Of a DNA stretch of 64,000 nucleotides, positions 36,229 to 49,700 are shown in pieces (the stretch's first letter is position 1; each line of letters opens with the position of its first letter). A model generated the notes under the pieces. That model had not been told where the DNA came from, made no database searches, and worked only from the letters and a program-made list of their open reading frames with translations. The stretch comes from Mercurialis annua (lineage: Eukaryota; Streptophyta; Magnoliopsida; Malpighiales; Euphorbiaceae), in NCBI RefSeq assembly GCF_937616625.2, contig NC_065575.1, positions 6,207,501-6,271,500 of the forward strand, in the 5' to 3' direction. The position numbers were made by a program, and so were the translations under genes.

Positions 36229-39200
36229 ATGTCTGCAACTCTAACCAATCTTTTTTCTTTCTCTCTAACTTTTTTCCTATCCATAAACTTTATTTTCTTC
36301 CATTCTTGTTCCTCCATTGATGAAGAATTCCAAGCTCTTCTAACATGGAAGAACACTTTAAACACAGACTCACTCTCTTCATGGAACCATTTAGACTCAT
36401 CTCCATGCAAATGGGCCGGTATTACATGCAATTCTAACGGTAAAATTACAGAGATAAGTTTGAAAGCAGTTGATTTACGTGGCTCACTTCCTTCAAATTT
36501 TCAGTCTTTGAAGTTCTTGAAAAAACTGGTTCTTTCTTCTGCTAATCTCACCGGAAATATTCCTAAACAGTTTGGGGAGTATCAAGAACTTGGTTTTGTT
36601 GATCTTAGTGATAATTCTTTGTCAGGTGAAATTCCTGCAGAGTTTTGCAGATTGAAGAAACTTCAGAGTTTGTCTTTGAATACTAATTTTCTTGAAGGTG
36701 GAATTCCTGAGGGGATTGGTAATCTTTCAAGTCTTGAGTATTTGACTCTTTTTGATAATCAACTCTCCGGTGAGATTCCGGTGAGTATCGGAGGTTTAAG
36801 CCGGTTGAAGACTTTCCGGGCCGGTGGAAACAAGAATCTGAAAGGTGAACTGCCTGAGGAGATTGGAAACTGCAGTAATTTGGTGGTGTTAGGCTTGGCA
36901 GAAACCAGCATTTCTGGAAAGTTACCATCTTCAATTGGAAAGCTGAAGAAGCTTCAAACTTTAGCTATTTACACGTCACTGTTATCAGGTGAAATTCCTG
37001 AAGAGATTGGAGATTGCAGTGAGTTACAGAATCTTTACTTGTATCAGAATTCAATATCGGGTTTGATCCCGAAACGAATTGGGGAACTTTCCAAGCTTCA
37101 GAGTCTGCTTCTATGGCAGAACAGCTTGGTGGGTACAATTCCAGAGGAGCTTGGAAGCTGCAGAGAGATTACAGTCATTGATTTTTCGGAGAATCTTTTG
37201 ACGGGAAGCATACCGGTGAGTTTCGGAAAGCTTTTGAAGCTTCAAGAGCTTCAGTTGAGTGTTAATAAGTTAACAGGAACAATTCCTGATGAAATCACTA
37301 ATTGTAAAGCTCTTACTCATCTTGAAGTAGATAATAATGCTATCTCGGGTGAGATTCCGGATTTGATCGGAAATTTAAACAGCTTGACGCTGTTTTTCGC
37401 TTGGCAGAATAATCTAACAGGGCAAATTCCTGATTCTTTGTCGAATTGTCAGAATCTTCAAGCTGTTGATCTTTCATACAACCGTCTCTTTGGTTCAATA
37501 CCGAACCGGATTTTCGGGCTGCAGAATCTGACCAAGTTGCTGCTACTTTCGAATGATTTATCGGGCTTCGTACCGCCTGATATAGGAAACTGCACAAATC
37601 TGTACAGATTGAGGTTAAATGGAAATAGACTGGGTGGTACTATTCCATCGGAGATTGGAAATTTGAAGAGCTTGAATTTCATTGACTTGAGCAACAATCA
37701 TTTCACTGGAACAATCCCTCAATCCATTTCGGGATGCGAAAATCTCGAGTTTCTTGATCTACATTCCAATGGGATTACAGGTTCCTTACCTGATTCTCTA
37801 CCTAAAAGTCTGCAGTTTGTTGATGTTTCAGACAATAGGCTTACTGGCTTACTTACTCATAGCATTGGCTCATTGACTGAGCTAACCAAGCTTGTTCTAG
37901 CCAAGAATCGACTTTCAGGCCGAATTCCAGCCGAAATACTCTCTTGCAGTAAGCTTCAACTGCTCAACCTTGGAGACAATGGTTTGTCAGGAGAAATTCC
38001 GAAAGAGCTTGGTCAAATTCCAGCTCTAGAAATCTCTCTCAACCTCAGCAACAACCAGTTTTCAGGTGTGATCCCATCCGAATTCTCCGGTCTCAGCAAG
38101 CTAGCAGTGCTCGATCTCTCCCACAACAGCCTCCAAGGGAACTTAAACGTTCTTTCAAGCCTCGAAAACCTCGTTTCCTTAAATGTCTCATTCAATGACT
38201 TCTCTGGTGAATTACCTAACACTCCCTTTTTCCGAAACCTCCCACTTACCGATCTTGCTTCGAACAAAGGTCTTTACATCACGGGAGGACTGGTAACGCC
38301 TGCAGATACGTTACACGCTGCAAACCGGACTAGAATGTCCGAAATGAAGCTAGTGATGTCTGTTCTGATTAGTACAAGTGCAGTACTAGTTTTACTAGCC
38401 ATCTACGTGCTGGTTCGTGCACGAATTGCTCACAACATGCTAATAGAAGACGGAAATTGGGACACAGTTCTATATCAGAAGCTCGATTTCTCAATAGAAG
38501 ACATTGTCAAAAACCTGACATCATGCAATGTAATAGGCACAGGCAGTTCAGGAGTTGTCTACAAGGTGGCAGTACCAAGTGGGGACATACTAGCAGTTAA
38601 AAAGATGTGGTCATCAGAAGAATCAGGAGCATTCAGTTCCGAAATTCAGACGCTCGGTTCGATCAGACACCGGAACATTGTCCGTCTTTTAGGGTGGGCG
38701 TCGAACCGGAATCTGAAGCTTCTGTTCTACGATTACCTACCAAATGGTAGCTTGAGTTCAGTTCTTCATGGGGCTGGAAAAGGATCAGGGGCAGAATGGG
38801 AAAGTAGATTTGATGTAGTTTTGGGAGTTGGTCATGCTCTTGCATATTTGCATCATGATTGTGTCCCACCAATTCTTCATGGTGATGTGAAGGCTATGAA
38901 TGTTCTTTTAGGACCAGGTTTTGAACCTTATTTAGCTGACTTTGGTCTTGCAAGAGTTGTGAGTAGTAATTTCAGTGACGATTTAGCCAAACCAACTCAA
39001 AAACCTCACCTAGCTGGTTCTTATGGATACATGGCTCCAGGTACTTTTCATTTGATCAATATACTTTTTCTTTATTATTTAGTGGTTCAAACTCGAAACC
39101 TTATAATGAAAGTTTAATAGAATCAGAGTCAACTCGTGAACTATTCACTATTCACTCAAAAAATACTCGAAGTCAACTTGATGTTATTTGAGTCGAGCTC

Positions 39201-39832
39201 GAGTTTCACCTAGACCTAGTCGAGTCAATTAGTAAGTACTTGGCTCGACAAATTTGCGAGCCTAATGAGTGATTTTTTTGTTTTATTACTATTATCACAA
39301 AGTATACTCAATCTTTTTCTCTGTTTTTTATTTTATTTTTGCAGAGCATGGATCAATGCAAAGGATTACGGAAAAAAGTGATGTGTATAGTTTCGGGGTG
39401 GTACTTTTAGAAGTTCTAACAGGACGGCACCCATTAGACCCAACATTGCCTGGTGGTGCACCTTTGGTTCAATGGGTTAGGGACCACTTAGCCAACAAGA
39501 AAGACCCAGTGGACATTCTTGACCCTAAGCTTAGAGGAAGGTCTGACCCTACAATGCATGAGATGCTCCAAACGTTAGCCGTTTCATTCCTATGCATAAC
39601 CAACCGAGCCGATGATCGTCCGACAATGAAAGATATTGTTGCAATGTTAAAGGAGATTAGGCACATTGATTCCGCAAGACCGGAATCCGAAAAGTCAAAG
39701 GGACGAGGAGGTGGTGGGGCAGCGATTCGGTCATCGCCTTCGCCTCCGGCTCCGGCTAGGATTGGAGTGTCACAAGGATCTTCTAACTGTTCTTTTGCAT
39801 TCTCTGATGATGAATCAATGTTTAATGGGTAA
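36229..39832 (+). CDS. LRR receptor-like kinase, RGI3/SKM2-type (subfamily XI)
   Basis: Exons 36229-39040 and 39345-39832 join (GT-AG, split Glu codon in APEH) to 3300 nt, 1099 residues. A signal peptide (about 1-29) is followed by the LRR N-terminal cap with SSPCKWAGITC, about two dozen LRRs, a transmembrane segment (about 709-731) and a kinase domain from about 766. Key kinase residues: GTGSSGVV loop, K791 in AVKK, HGD at 884-886, N891 and DFG at 904-906. HGDVKAMNVLLGPGFEPYLA strongly recalls Arabidopsis At4g26540 (RGI3) and At5g56040 (SKM2), plasma-membrane receptors of sulfated peptide hormones. Arg of HRD is Gly, so it is a non-RD kinase. The C-tail is Ser/Pro-rich. The ligand is unknown from sequence; assignment to one of the two is uncertain. 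Confidence 0.92.
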
Positions 39833-40482
39833 AGTTTTGTACCATTTGTGGTGTTTGTAGAGTGTAATAGCTAATTTGTTAAAAATTCAATCAATGTTAG
39901 TATAGTAGACTAGAAAAGGCTAAATGATCAATTTACCTCTTCAACTTGGATCAAAATCTCAAAAAGCCAATATTAGTATTTTTTTGACCAACAAAGATTT
40001 ATTTTAGCTATCGAATAAAATATCAAATAAAACAAACTCGTGGTTTTGGACAAAAATGCTCTCAAACTAAGCATTTTGACTTGTTTTATCCCCTCAACTC
40101 CATCTGTTCATCACGTTCCAATAATTTTTTTGGCGTGATATTTTAAGCTGGCATTAGTTGATATTTCATATCAAATTTACTGATTTTCAATAATCAAACT
40201 CACAGTTTTCCAATTCAGATCATCTCAATCCTAAAGTGTTGGTTTTAGAGACACGTGATATTGAATCAATTCTACAGTCAGGAGTTAAAATGACCCGTAT
40301 TAGAGAAATAGTGAATTTAATCGTCAAAAATAAATGAAAATGACATTTAAAAAAATAAATGAAGTTGAACAAAAAGACAGCGGAAAAAATTAAAGAACTT
40401 TTCAGAGATTTAATGGGGATCCAAATTCAGTGGTCCATAGTAGTTTGATAGCTCCAACACTAATGGGGGATTATTTTGGCAG

Positions 40483-40736
40483 TAGGGTTATGCACTTGAT
40501 TCAAACGGGATCACAACTAATCAAAATTTTGGTTTTTTAATCGAATCAAACCAATTATTTTAAAAAACTGAACTAGTCAGTTCCATTCTTTTTTTTTTTT
40601 GAGTCGATTTGCACCAAAAGTAAACTATTTTACTTCCAAAATCGAACTAACCCGAAAAAATGAAATATTTTTATAAATTCAAACTAAATCTTTCAGTTCG
40701 ATTCGGTTGTTCGGTTTTTTTTCCGGCATAACCCTA
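40483..40736. mobile_element. MITE with 11-bp terminal repeats TAGGGTTATGC
   Basis: Perfect TAGGGTTATGC and GCATAACCCTA termini bound 254 bp. The interior has CGAATCAAACC and GGTTCG-type phrases. TAGGG ends suggest the hAT superfamily, but no clear 8-bp target duplication is seen. Confidence 0.6.
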
Positions 40737-41478
40737 ATCTTGGGAATAGGGATAGCAACTGTAATTTGAGGGGTAAGAGAATGAACCAATGATTGGTTAT
40801 TTTGGATCTGAGTAATTAAAATTTATTGCTAGGAATGTGATTCTCTTTCTCTCTCTAGAAAAAAAAAAGTATTTCCAGCAATGGTCACATGGACCTACAA
40901 TAGTTGCATCACATGAACATGTGCTGTGTGAAAGAAACTTTCCAGCAAAACATATCCAAATAATAGATGCTAAGTGGTAAACCTTAATTTAGAAGGTTGT
41001 ACGGTTATGTCTTAACTCGCAGGCACATGCCCTCACCAGGACCATTATACCTCTTTATTAATGTCTAAATAGTGTCTTAAACCACTTGCTCACATGCTAA
41101 ACTGTTCAACAAAGACCCACATTAATTTAACATTACACTTTACTACTAGTCACCATACGAGTGATTATTCCGCACGGAATGGTTGTGCCACGCCATTTAA
41201 AAAATTAATAAGATGTTTATAATATTGAAATATTTAATGTTTATCTAAATTTTATCATTAAATATTTTAATATTACAAACATCTCATCTTATGGCATATT
41301 GCACGAATGACATGACACAACCGTCACATTGAATATTTATTCCACCATAGGCGTGTAAAATGTGCATTCAGTTCAAACCAAATTAAAACTAAGCATTCAA
41401 TTTAATTCGGTTATTTACAGTTTGGTTCAGTTTTTAAACACCCTACAAACAAGTAAACCAATTCCTAGCAGCCATGGT

Positions 41479-41820
41479 TAGGGGTGAACAGTGGTCGGTT
41501 CGATTGAAAACCGACCTTTTAACCAAAACTAAATTAATCAAATTATTTTATCCTTTTAACTAAAACCGAATTAACCAAAATCTTACAAATACATAACAGA
41601 GCCAACATGATTAGTCAGCTAATTGAGTAATTTGATTAAACTGATTAAAAATATATAAAGAATTAAAAAAATATTTTAAAATGCTTAACCAGAACCGAAC
41701 CAAATCTTTCATTAACTGAACCAAACCGATCGAATTAGTCAAATTGACCGAAGAACCTTTAACCGAATAAACTGAAACAGATCAGTTAATTCAGTTTAAC
41801 GGAATTTCTGCACACCCCTA
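41479..41820. mobile_element. MITE with TAGGGGTG...CACCCCTA termini
   Basis: 342 bp bounded by TAGGGGTGAACAG and CTGCACACCCCTA. Internal AACCGAA and TTCGGTT-type phrases repeat in both orientations. hAT-like by its termini; target duplication not found. Non-coding. Confidence 0.6.
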
Positions 41821-42448
41821 CATTTCCGGCTACATTGGTGTTACTAGATATCATCAAGTATAATTGACATACAAAACCTGTATGCATCAAAGCAACAGCA
41901 AGGAGCTACCAGAAATATCTGCAGATTAAGTGGATGAATGACTTGTCTCAAATAGAAATCAAAGAGTTGACACTTACACCAACAGAAAGATCTGGTGGAA
42001 TTATTTGCACTAACTGGGTGCATGAATGCTTCAATACTCGGTAACAACAATGGTGATCAACCACATCTAGCTGTACCACTAACCTGCTTTGTCTTCAAGG
42101 TGTTCCCTCATTAGAATGGACTTTTGTTGCTTTGATTAGATGGCACTAGGGCATGCTGATGCTAGATGAAATTCAATTCAGTATCGAGTAAAGTGGACAA
42201 ATTTTGGGCCACAGCAGCTCAGTGCTAATGAAGACAGCAACTAATCCACATTACCAACTTCTTAACCCAATAACATTATTGGCCCACATTCCTTGTGTAC
42301 ATCTTACGTAGCACGGAAACAGAAAACGGTGAGACCATATTTTTCTCTTCCACAAAAATAGGTTATGAATATTGAGTTTCGAAGTTCCCAGACTTGTGAA
42401 ATTTCCGTACTAGCATAGGTCGCATCAAACCAGATCCTTAATTATGCT

Positions 42449-45400
42449 CTATGAAGAATATTGAGATTCTAACTTCTTCACTATGAAGCTAATGACATCC
42501 CAGTTGAAACCACGGTACTGAAGCCACCTAATAATTCTGGCTTTGCGCGTCTCTTTAGGAACATCATTACCTCGTGACCATTGCTTTGAAGCTTGAGACA
42601 CTAGACGTTCCATAGAAAGCTTTGACATGCCATGTTTTGATTCTTGACCTCCAGAGTCATCATCCTCAAAAACCAGTTTAATTGCCTTCTCAGCATCTGA
42701 TTCACTCACTCCTTTCCTGGACAATTCCTGGTTAAAGTAACAATAAGAAAATAAGGAACCGGCAATTCACCTTTTTTTGTAACAGTAACTAAAATTCGAC
42801 ATTCGATAATACAATGAAAATTCATAAATTTTCTTTTCTCTATATCCCTCAATTTCCTTTTCCCCCTATTTCTAGCCGATTAAATCAGCTAACTAGTGCT
42901 TGTCTACAAAATCTATAGCTCACTATGTAATGATATCTATCATCAACATTTTTGAAATAATATACTGCTGCGGGTTCCATAGCCACCAGGATATAACACC
43001 TTTACATCAAAGTATTTCAGGTCTAACTACAGTTAGTTAACACTTTCTACTATATGACAAATTGCAGGTATTAAATAAAACACCTAATCAGTAATCACCA
43101 CACTAGTATATGAAGGTCGGTGTTTTCCACCTTACCCTTCTGAAAGAACATGCCAAGTTTCAGCCTTTGCAAATTTTACCTTCATAAAATCTCTCCCTCA
43201 AGGATATTTAATTGACAAAACACAAAATCTTCATTTATTAAACAAGAGTTGAAATGACTAGTTGTGGAAATCACACAAGCAGATCCAAATTGAACTTTAG
43301 AGTATAAGTTTTTTTCTATATATATATAATTACACCTCTCATAATAGTACCAGCAGGATACTTCTATATAATAGTTCTTGCATCGTAAATTGATACAATC
43401 TGCTTGTTCATATCGGTCAAACGTGCAATAGTAAGTCACCAGGTTATCAAGGTCAAAAATGTTGTGCTGAGTACTTGTTTCATGAGTAGGTCATGTTCAT
43501 AAAGTAGAGATGATCAAACACCAGAATTATTTAGACAACATCATGGCTTTGTAAATTTTAAGCCATAACTAATGAAAAAAGGTATATGTTTTCTCTTATC
43601 TTATAAAGCAAACATGTTTGACAGGAAAAAATAACTTTGGGAAAGGATATCATACTTGTTTAATCCGCCTGGGTCCCCAGCTCAAAGAAGACCATTTAGA
43701 TTGAGAAAATGTTTCTGCAAACAAGCCATCATTAATCAACCCCCTACAAAAAGAAGAAAAAAGGTCAAGCTCTTGCAATATGCATCTCAGATCTACTTCT
43801 GTCTATAAAGCATTGCTGATGGAAGAACAAAATTCCTCAATAAAAGAAAAAGATGAGATCAAGTCCCTGATTGCAACAGCAACATAAAAATGGTGCATAC
43901 AGGATAGCTTGAAAGACATATCATATTACAAAAAATCTAACCCACCTTCTCTGATAATCAGTTATCACAGCGTCCACGATATCAAGAGGAAACTTCTTTC
44001 CATATAGTTTCTTCCTCAGCTCAACAGCTGTAAATGCTCTGCAGGTAAATAAATGAGCCCAAAGAGAATGGCAGAAGATGAATGTGCTCCTAAGACTAAG
44101 AAAGATTAAGATAGATGACTATCGGCAAACAGTTGCTTAATTTATTCTATTACCAATTCGAACAATTCAGATGATCCGAGAGTCTGAGTAGTAGTCCAAA
44201 CAGGAATTTGAAGCATAGGGATTATATGGCTTAACATTTTTTGCTCACTTTTAAAGGGACTAGACTTCATTTGATAGGTTTAAGCTTCAAAACTATAAAC
44301 TGGATTATTAAAATACCTACTAGAATAAGCAACCTATAAATTTGAAGATGTTGAACACATAAAGAAAGCCATGATATGTTTCATAAGATGATTGAGGCCA
44401 AACTCAAATTATTGGCAACTCAGCCCTATGTGTTGTCAGATTCAACAGTAAAAAGTAATGAAGCACTTGAAAACCACAGCCTAACCTTGTAGCAAGAAGC
44501 TCTATAGCCTTTTTCTGGGCATCTAGCATAGTTCTACCTGCTTGTACATTCTCTATAAAAATGTCCGTTTCACGTTGATGTGTCTCATTGAACTTCTTTG
44601 TTTTTTCCACAAATTTGTGTTGTACCAGCTCCATATCAATGTTAATTTCTTCTAACCCTGAAAATGCTGCAACCTTTTGAGCATTTATTTGACTGATAAG
44701 CATAAAGAAAGAACAGTTACACTTCATGGCAGAAAGTAAATAGAAAGCACTAAGAAAAACAAGTATAGTCAAGATTGTCGAAGAAATAAAACCCATAATA
44801 ACTTTTAAAAAGCAATATATAAGCTCTAAAAAGTTCATGATATAATCTTGAAAAATAGCATTCACAAGACATACACCACTAACATGACAACAAAATCTAT
44901 TTGCATTTTACTAGATTTCTCCACCATTAATATCAGTATAGTCTATATTGTCAGCATGTAGATTCTAATGAAACCATGGCCACATCCAAGAATCTGGTTT
45001 CATAGCTAGATTGTATTTGTATCATGACTCTGTGCTGTGAACAAGGTTAACTTAGTTTTAAATATGCAGGTACCCCTATGAAAACAGCAAATTTTGTTTT
45101 GGCAGGCTAAAATTCAAAATTTAAAAGAACAATATGTGATCTCATATATTTGTAAAGAAAAATCCCCTCAAGATCATAGAAGCACATGAGTTATAACTTA
45201 TAACTAAGAAGTCATACTTCCATCTGTCCAAAATCTGCTCCATGAAAAGTGAAATAGGCCTATAAATCTATGCAAATTTTTTAATAGGGTGACACTTATT
45301 CATTTGCAAGATTTCAAACATGATCAATGGCGATATTTTTTTTCCCCAAAACTTCTTAGTGCATTTATTTTGTCCCCAAAACTGCTAAATGCTGTCTGTG

Positions 45401-46342
45401 CTAATTTTTAAAATATTTTAAGAAATGAATACATGCATGACACCTATCAAGTTGAAACAAAATTCCAAATATCCCCACCTTGCTTAGACTTTTGAGTTTA
45501 GTAAAAATTTAATACTTAAATTTAAAGGTAAAGCTGCAAGTTATCACTGCAGTAAGTGAAGTAAGCTCTCTTCAGTTACAAATTCGCTACAAATCATCAC
45601 AGTTATTATCTAATTCTAACCCCATAACCTCTTAAGAATTTCTCTTAATCCATATAATAAAAGGGTTGCTAATCACACAGGCACACTTTTGCATCCTAAA
45701 ACACACATGGTAAGGCTACATATTCTACATGTTACACAATAGACATATACGAAAAAACTACAAAAATTACCAAGTCAAAAAAAAAAAAACCTTATGCAAA
45801 ACATGAAGCTAATTTGAATACCTTGCTGTTTCGCATTGTGAGATTGTAAACACTCCTTGTCGTACATTCTGTTTCGAATGCGAGCCTTCTCATTTTCCGA
45901 AACCGAACTGTCGGAACATTTATCATAAGAATAAGCTCTATTTTTCTTTGAAAAATCCTTCAATGTAGGGAGTGAATGATTAAATTTGTTAAGTTGATCA
46001 CTAATAGTATAATCATTATCATTATTACTGTCATCCACTTTAGAAGAAAAATTAGAAGATTCCTTAGGAATGTATTTAACTGGAACTGCTGATGATGAAG
46101 CTGAATAATCTCTATTGTTTTTCAAGCATAAAATCAACGTAGCATTTCTCTTATTTGACCTAAAATTACAACAACAAAAATATCAGAATTTGTTCATTAG
46201 TAACAATTATTATTGCATAAGGTTTCAAATAATTTACATAAAGACATAGAAAGAGAGTCGTTACTTACAAAGGGACATCTGAGACAGAGATTAGGCGACG
46301 AAATAAGATTTTAGAGACGATATTTCCGGCGACGATAGCCAT
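42449..46342 (-). CDS. RECX: RecX-domain protein, probably organelle-targeted (six exons)
   Basis: Minus-strand exons 46269-46342, 45822-46159, 44486-44666, 43946-44038, 43656-43743 and 42449-42727 join in phase to 1053 nt, 350 residues. The N-terminus (MAIVAGNIVSKILFRRLIS) is basic and Ser-rich with few acids, as in a plastid or mitochondrial transit peptide. An acidic, Ser/Asn-rich region leads to the RecX domain (about 195-345): RAFTAVELRKKLYGKKF, DGLFAETF, GPRRIKQELSRKGV and ARIIRWLQYRGFNWDVI. Bacterial RecX modulates RecA filaments; plant copies are presumed to act on organellar RecA (inference). The exon 3 acceptor at 44667 was chosen because it alone keeps the frame. The promoter is shared head-to-head with ALG1. 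Confidence 0.88.
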
Positions 46343-46703
46343 TTTAGGGTTTCAATTGCCTGAATCGGTGACAAAGCGAGTATATCCTCTGTTTGTTATT
46401 CATGAGGTGTTTCCGAAAACAGCGTCGTTTAAATAACTATTTTGAGATACAAAAAATTAAAAACAACGGTCAACCTAACGGTCTAACCGAGAACGGCGCC
46501 GTTTCGCTTATACTAAATTCTTTTTGTAATTTAATCAGGGAGAACGTCGAGTTAGTTATTCAGTTATATACTAATTAAAAAGATGATAAGAAGAATTAAT
46601 TAAGTGAATCAGACCTAATTAATCAAAAGACGCAAAATCACAGACACTGAGAATTTGGGGATTGCAAACCTAAAGCCGATCAAGATCAAGATCAAAATCG
46701 AAG
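46343..46703. promoter_or_regulatory. Divergent RecX/ALG1 promoter with two CG-rich palindromes
   Basis: 361 bp separate the two start codons. AAAACAGCGTCGTTT (46416-46430) and AACGGCGCCGTTT (46492-46504) are related near-palindromes around a CGNCG core. The region lacks an obvious TATA box in either direction, as is common for housekeeping gene pairs. It must drive both genes unless one uses a start within the other. Confidence 0.6.
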
Positions 46704-49700
46704 ATGAAAAGAGGACGAGCATGCGTGGTAGTACTGGGAGACATCGGACGGAGCCCTCGTATGCAGTATCACTCTCTTTCCCTTGCTCTTCAGGTTCTTT
46801 ATTCTCTTTTGTTCCTTTAATTTCTCATCCGTCCTTAGATTTCTAAGAGATATTACTGAAATTTAGGTCTCATCTTGATTTATAGGCATCATTAGAAGTG
46901 GACATTGTTGCTTATGGAGGTTCCGAGCCGCATATGGCAGTGCTACAGAATCAGTCCATTCATATCCATAAGATGGTATATGTTCTGTATATATATATAT
47001 TACGATTATTTCATCAGCATTCTTAGTTCTGTAGGATTATTATGATTCACCTGCTCACGAGCTTCTTGTGTTATTTCTTGGCTGTTTATTTCATAGAAAC
47101 AATGGCCAGTACTTCCCCAAGGCCTCCCTAAGTTGCTTAAGGCTATGGTTCTTTTGCTCAAGCCGTTATTTCAGTTTTTCGTGCTGCTTTGGCATCTCTG
47201 TGTCACTATCCCTGCTCCAGATGTTTTCATTGTGCAGGTAGGTGGTGAGAATAATAATTACATTTGGTTTGGTCTGGACTGGTAATATTTTAATTTTTTG
47301 ATCTTTTTTTTACCATTGCTTTTTGTAGAATCCACCTTCTGTTCCGACCTTGGTGGCTGTAAAATGGGCGAGCTGGCTGAGGAATGCTGCATTTATTGTT
47401 GATTGGCATAACTTTGGATATACTTTACTGGCATTATCCCTAGGAAGAAACAGTCCGTTTGTAACAGTATATCGTTGGTACTATTTGAATGCCCTCTGGA
47501 ATCACTTATCTTACTGCACAAGAAGCTATATTTGATTATGAACCGGATGTTTGAGTTTCTTTATCTTCTTAGGCTTGAGAGGCGTTATGGCAGGATGGCC
47601 AATGGTTCACTGTGCGTCACAAAGGCAATGCAACATGAATTGGCTCAAAATTGGGGAATAAAGTAAAGTTTCAGCTTAGGTTTATGAACTCTTTTATGGC
47701 ACAGTTTATTTTATCAATTTTATTAGTGGTTAATGAGTATTGATAATGTTTTTCATGATAAAAAATGACAGAGCTACAGTTCTGTATGATCAGCCTCCCG
47801 AGTTTTTTAGTCCTACTTCACTAGAGGAAAAGCATAAGGTGATAAACTCTTTCTTTTTTTAAAGGATGTTATTCAGAAAACTGGGAGTCATTTTTTTATA
47901 TCATAAGGATGGATTGTTGTCAGTTGTTCTGCAGATTAAATAAGTACATCAATCAGCCTCACAATATTCGTGACTGTGCCAGCTACGGTAATGTGGATTT
48001 CTGGTTTCCTTTCTGTTGAGATTCAATTGAATTTAAGATTTTGTTGCATGAATTATGTATTTCTTGTGATCCTTAGGAATGGGGAGCCACAATGTAAATG
48101 AAACTCTGTTTACCACCATGGTTGATGGTGATATCCTCTTAAAGGAAAACAGGCCAGCTCTTGTCGTTAGCAGTACAAGCTGGTGAGTTTCTTTTTAAAT
48201 TAATGCTGGAAAAGAAGTCTTAGATTTCAGGTTTCAACTGCAATTAATTAAGTTGGTTTTTCCATGTATACTTGATATGCGAGTCGGAGCTTAGTTTTCC
48301 TGTCTGTTCCAATTTTAAATAAGCCTGTTTCCTGACATACATGACCTCAATGAATTTTTGAAATCATTGATATTTTACCTTTTCTTACCCCATTTGTGGT
48401 GGATTTAAGGCCAATTGGTAGGATGATTATTATATATTTTCAACTACTTGACCATTTCTTGGAGTAACAGAACTTGCGTAATTATTTGCTTAACTTGATC
48501 AAGCAACTCTTTTTTTCAAAGCTCATGATCATCATCAATAGGTAATTTAGTATCATATGGTCTTATAGCCTGTCAGAAGATCCATAAATACGTGATTATG
48601 GCTTTAATAGTGAATATAAAGCTTTATCTGATTCTTGAATCTCCAAAAACATAATCATCTATACCATTTTTCATTGAGATATTTGACACATTCGCTGGTA
48701 ACTTCCAAAGCTCCAGCTTTATTCATTTTCTCTATTCTTTTCCTTTGTGATTGAAAAAAAAAAAACATTTCTGTTTGGCTGTCCACATCTTTTGGTTGTA
48801 AGTACTTGCATAAGCAGGGATCCTATAAGAGAGATTTTATATGAACGTTAAAACTTGTCAAATAATATTAATATGAGAGGATAGCATTTCAGGACAGCAG
48901 ATGAGGATTTTGGCATCCTCCTCGAAGCTGCAGTGATGTATGATAGACGTGTTGCAGCAATATTAAATGAAAATGACTCAGCTCTTGACGAGGTCCTCTG
49001 GAAGGACATAAATGAAGGGAAACAGTACCTATATCCTAGGTTATTATTTGTCATTACAGGTAACTTTATCTGACGAACATCGTTTCTTTATTTAAATGCC
49101 TAGAACTAACTACATGTTACAATCGTTTAACTTGTCTTACATAACTGGTTAAGGTAAGGGGCCTGAAAAGGAAAAATATGAAGAAAAAATTAGGCGGTTG
49201 CACCTCAAGCGTGTGACGTTTCGTACCATGTGGTTGTCAGCTGAGGATTATCCATTGCTTCTAGGTATACAATTGTTTTATATTAGTTATTTTATCTGTA
49301 TTAATTGATCTACAATTTTTATGGTTCTTTTATGTTTACAGGCTCTGCAGACATTGGTGTGTGCTTGCATACTTCTTCATCTGGGTTAGACCTTCCCATG
49401 AAAGTATATTTTTATATCACATATTGCAATTGAAAGATTTTTACATAGGGAACAAATTGTCCATGTATACTTCGTTATCTTTAAAAAAAAATGAGTTTCA
49501 CAGGAACTGATGTCTGGCGTAGGTTGTAGATATGTTTGGTTGTGGATTGCCTGTTTGTGCTGTTGCCTACTCTTGGTAAGGCATTAACATCCGTTTATTT
49601 CAGCATCTGGATATATATTTCTTTTTTTTCTGAAATGCGATTTAATAATAATCTTCTTTGTTTGAAGTATCAAGGAGTTAGTTGAAGTAGAGAAAAATGG

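Larger units (their letters stand above)
39833..42448. other. Intergenic DNA between convergent genes
   Basis: Spacer between the plus-strand receptor kinase and the minus-strand RecX gene, holding their 3' UTRs and two MITE-like elements (40483-40736 and 41479-41820). 39927-40120 contains another fold-back-style arm (GATCAATTTACCTCTTCAACTTG). 41190-41330 carries a small inverted repeat (TTTATAATATTGAAATATTTAA and its complement). No gene seen. Confidence 0.5.

Noticed and set aside
36170..36244. Upstream ORF of 24 codons overlapping the receptor kinase start
   Set aside because: With the TATA-like box at 36157, transcription would probably begin downstream of this ATG, so it is unlikely to be in the mRNA.
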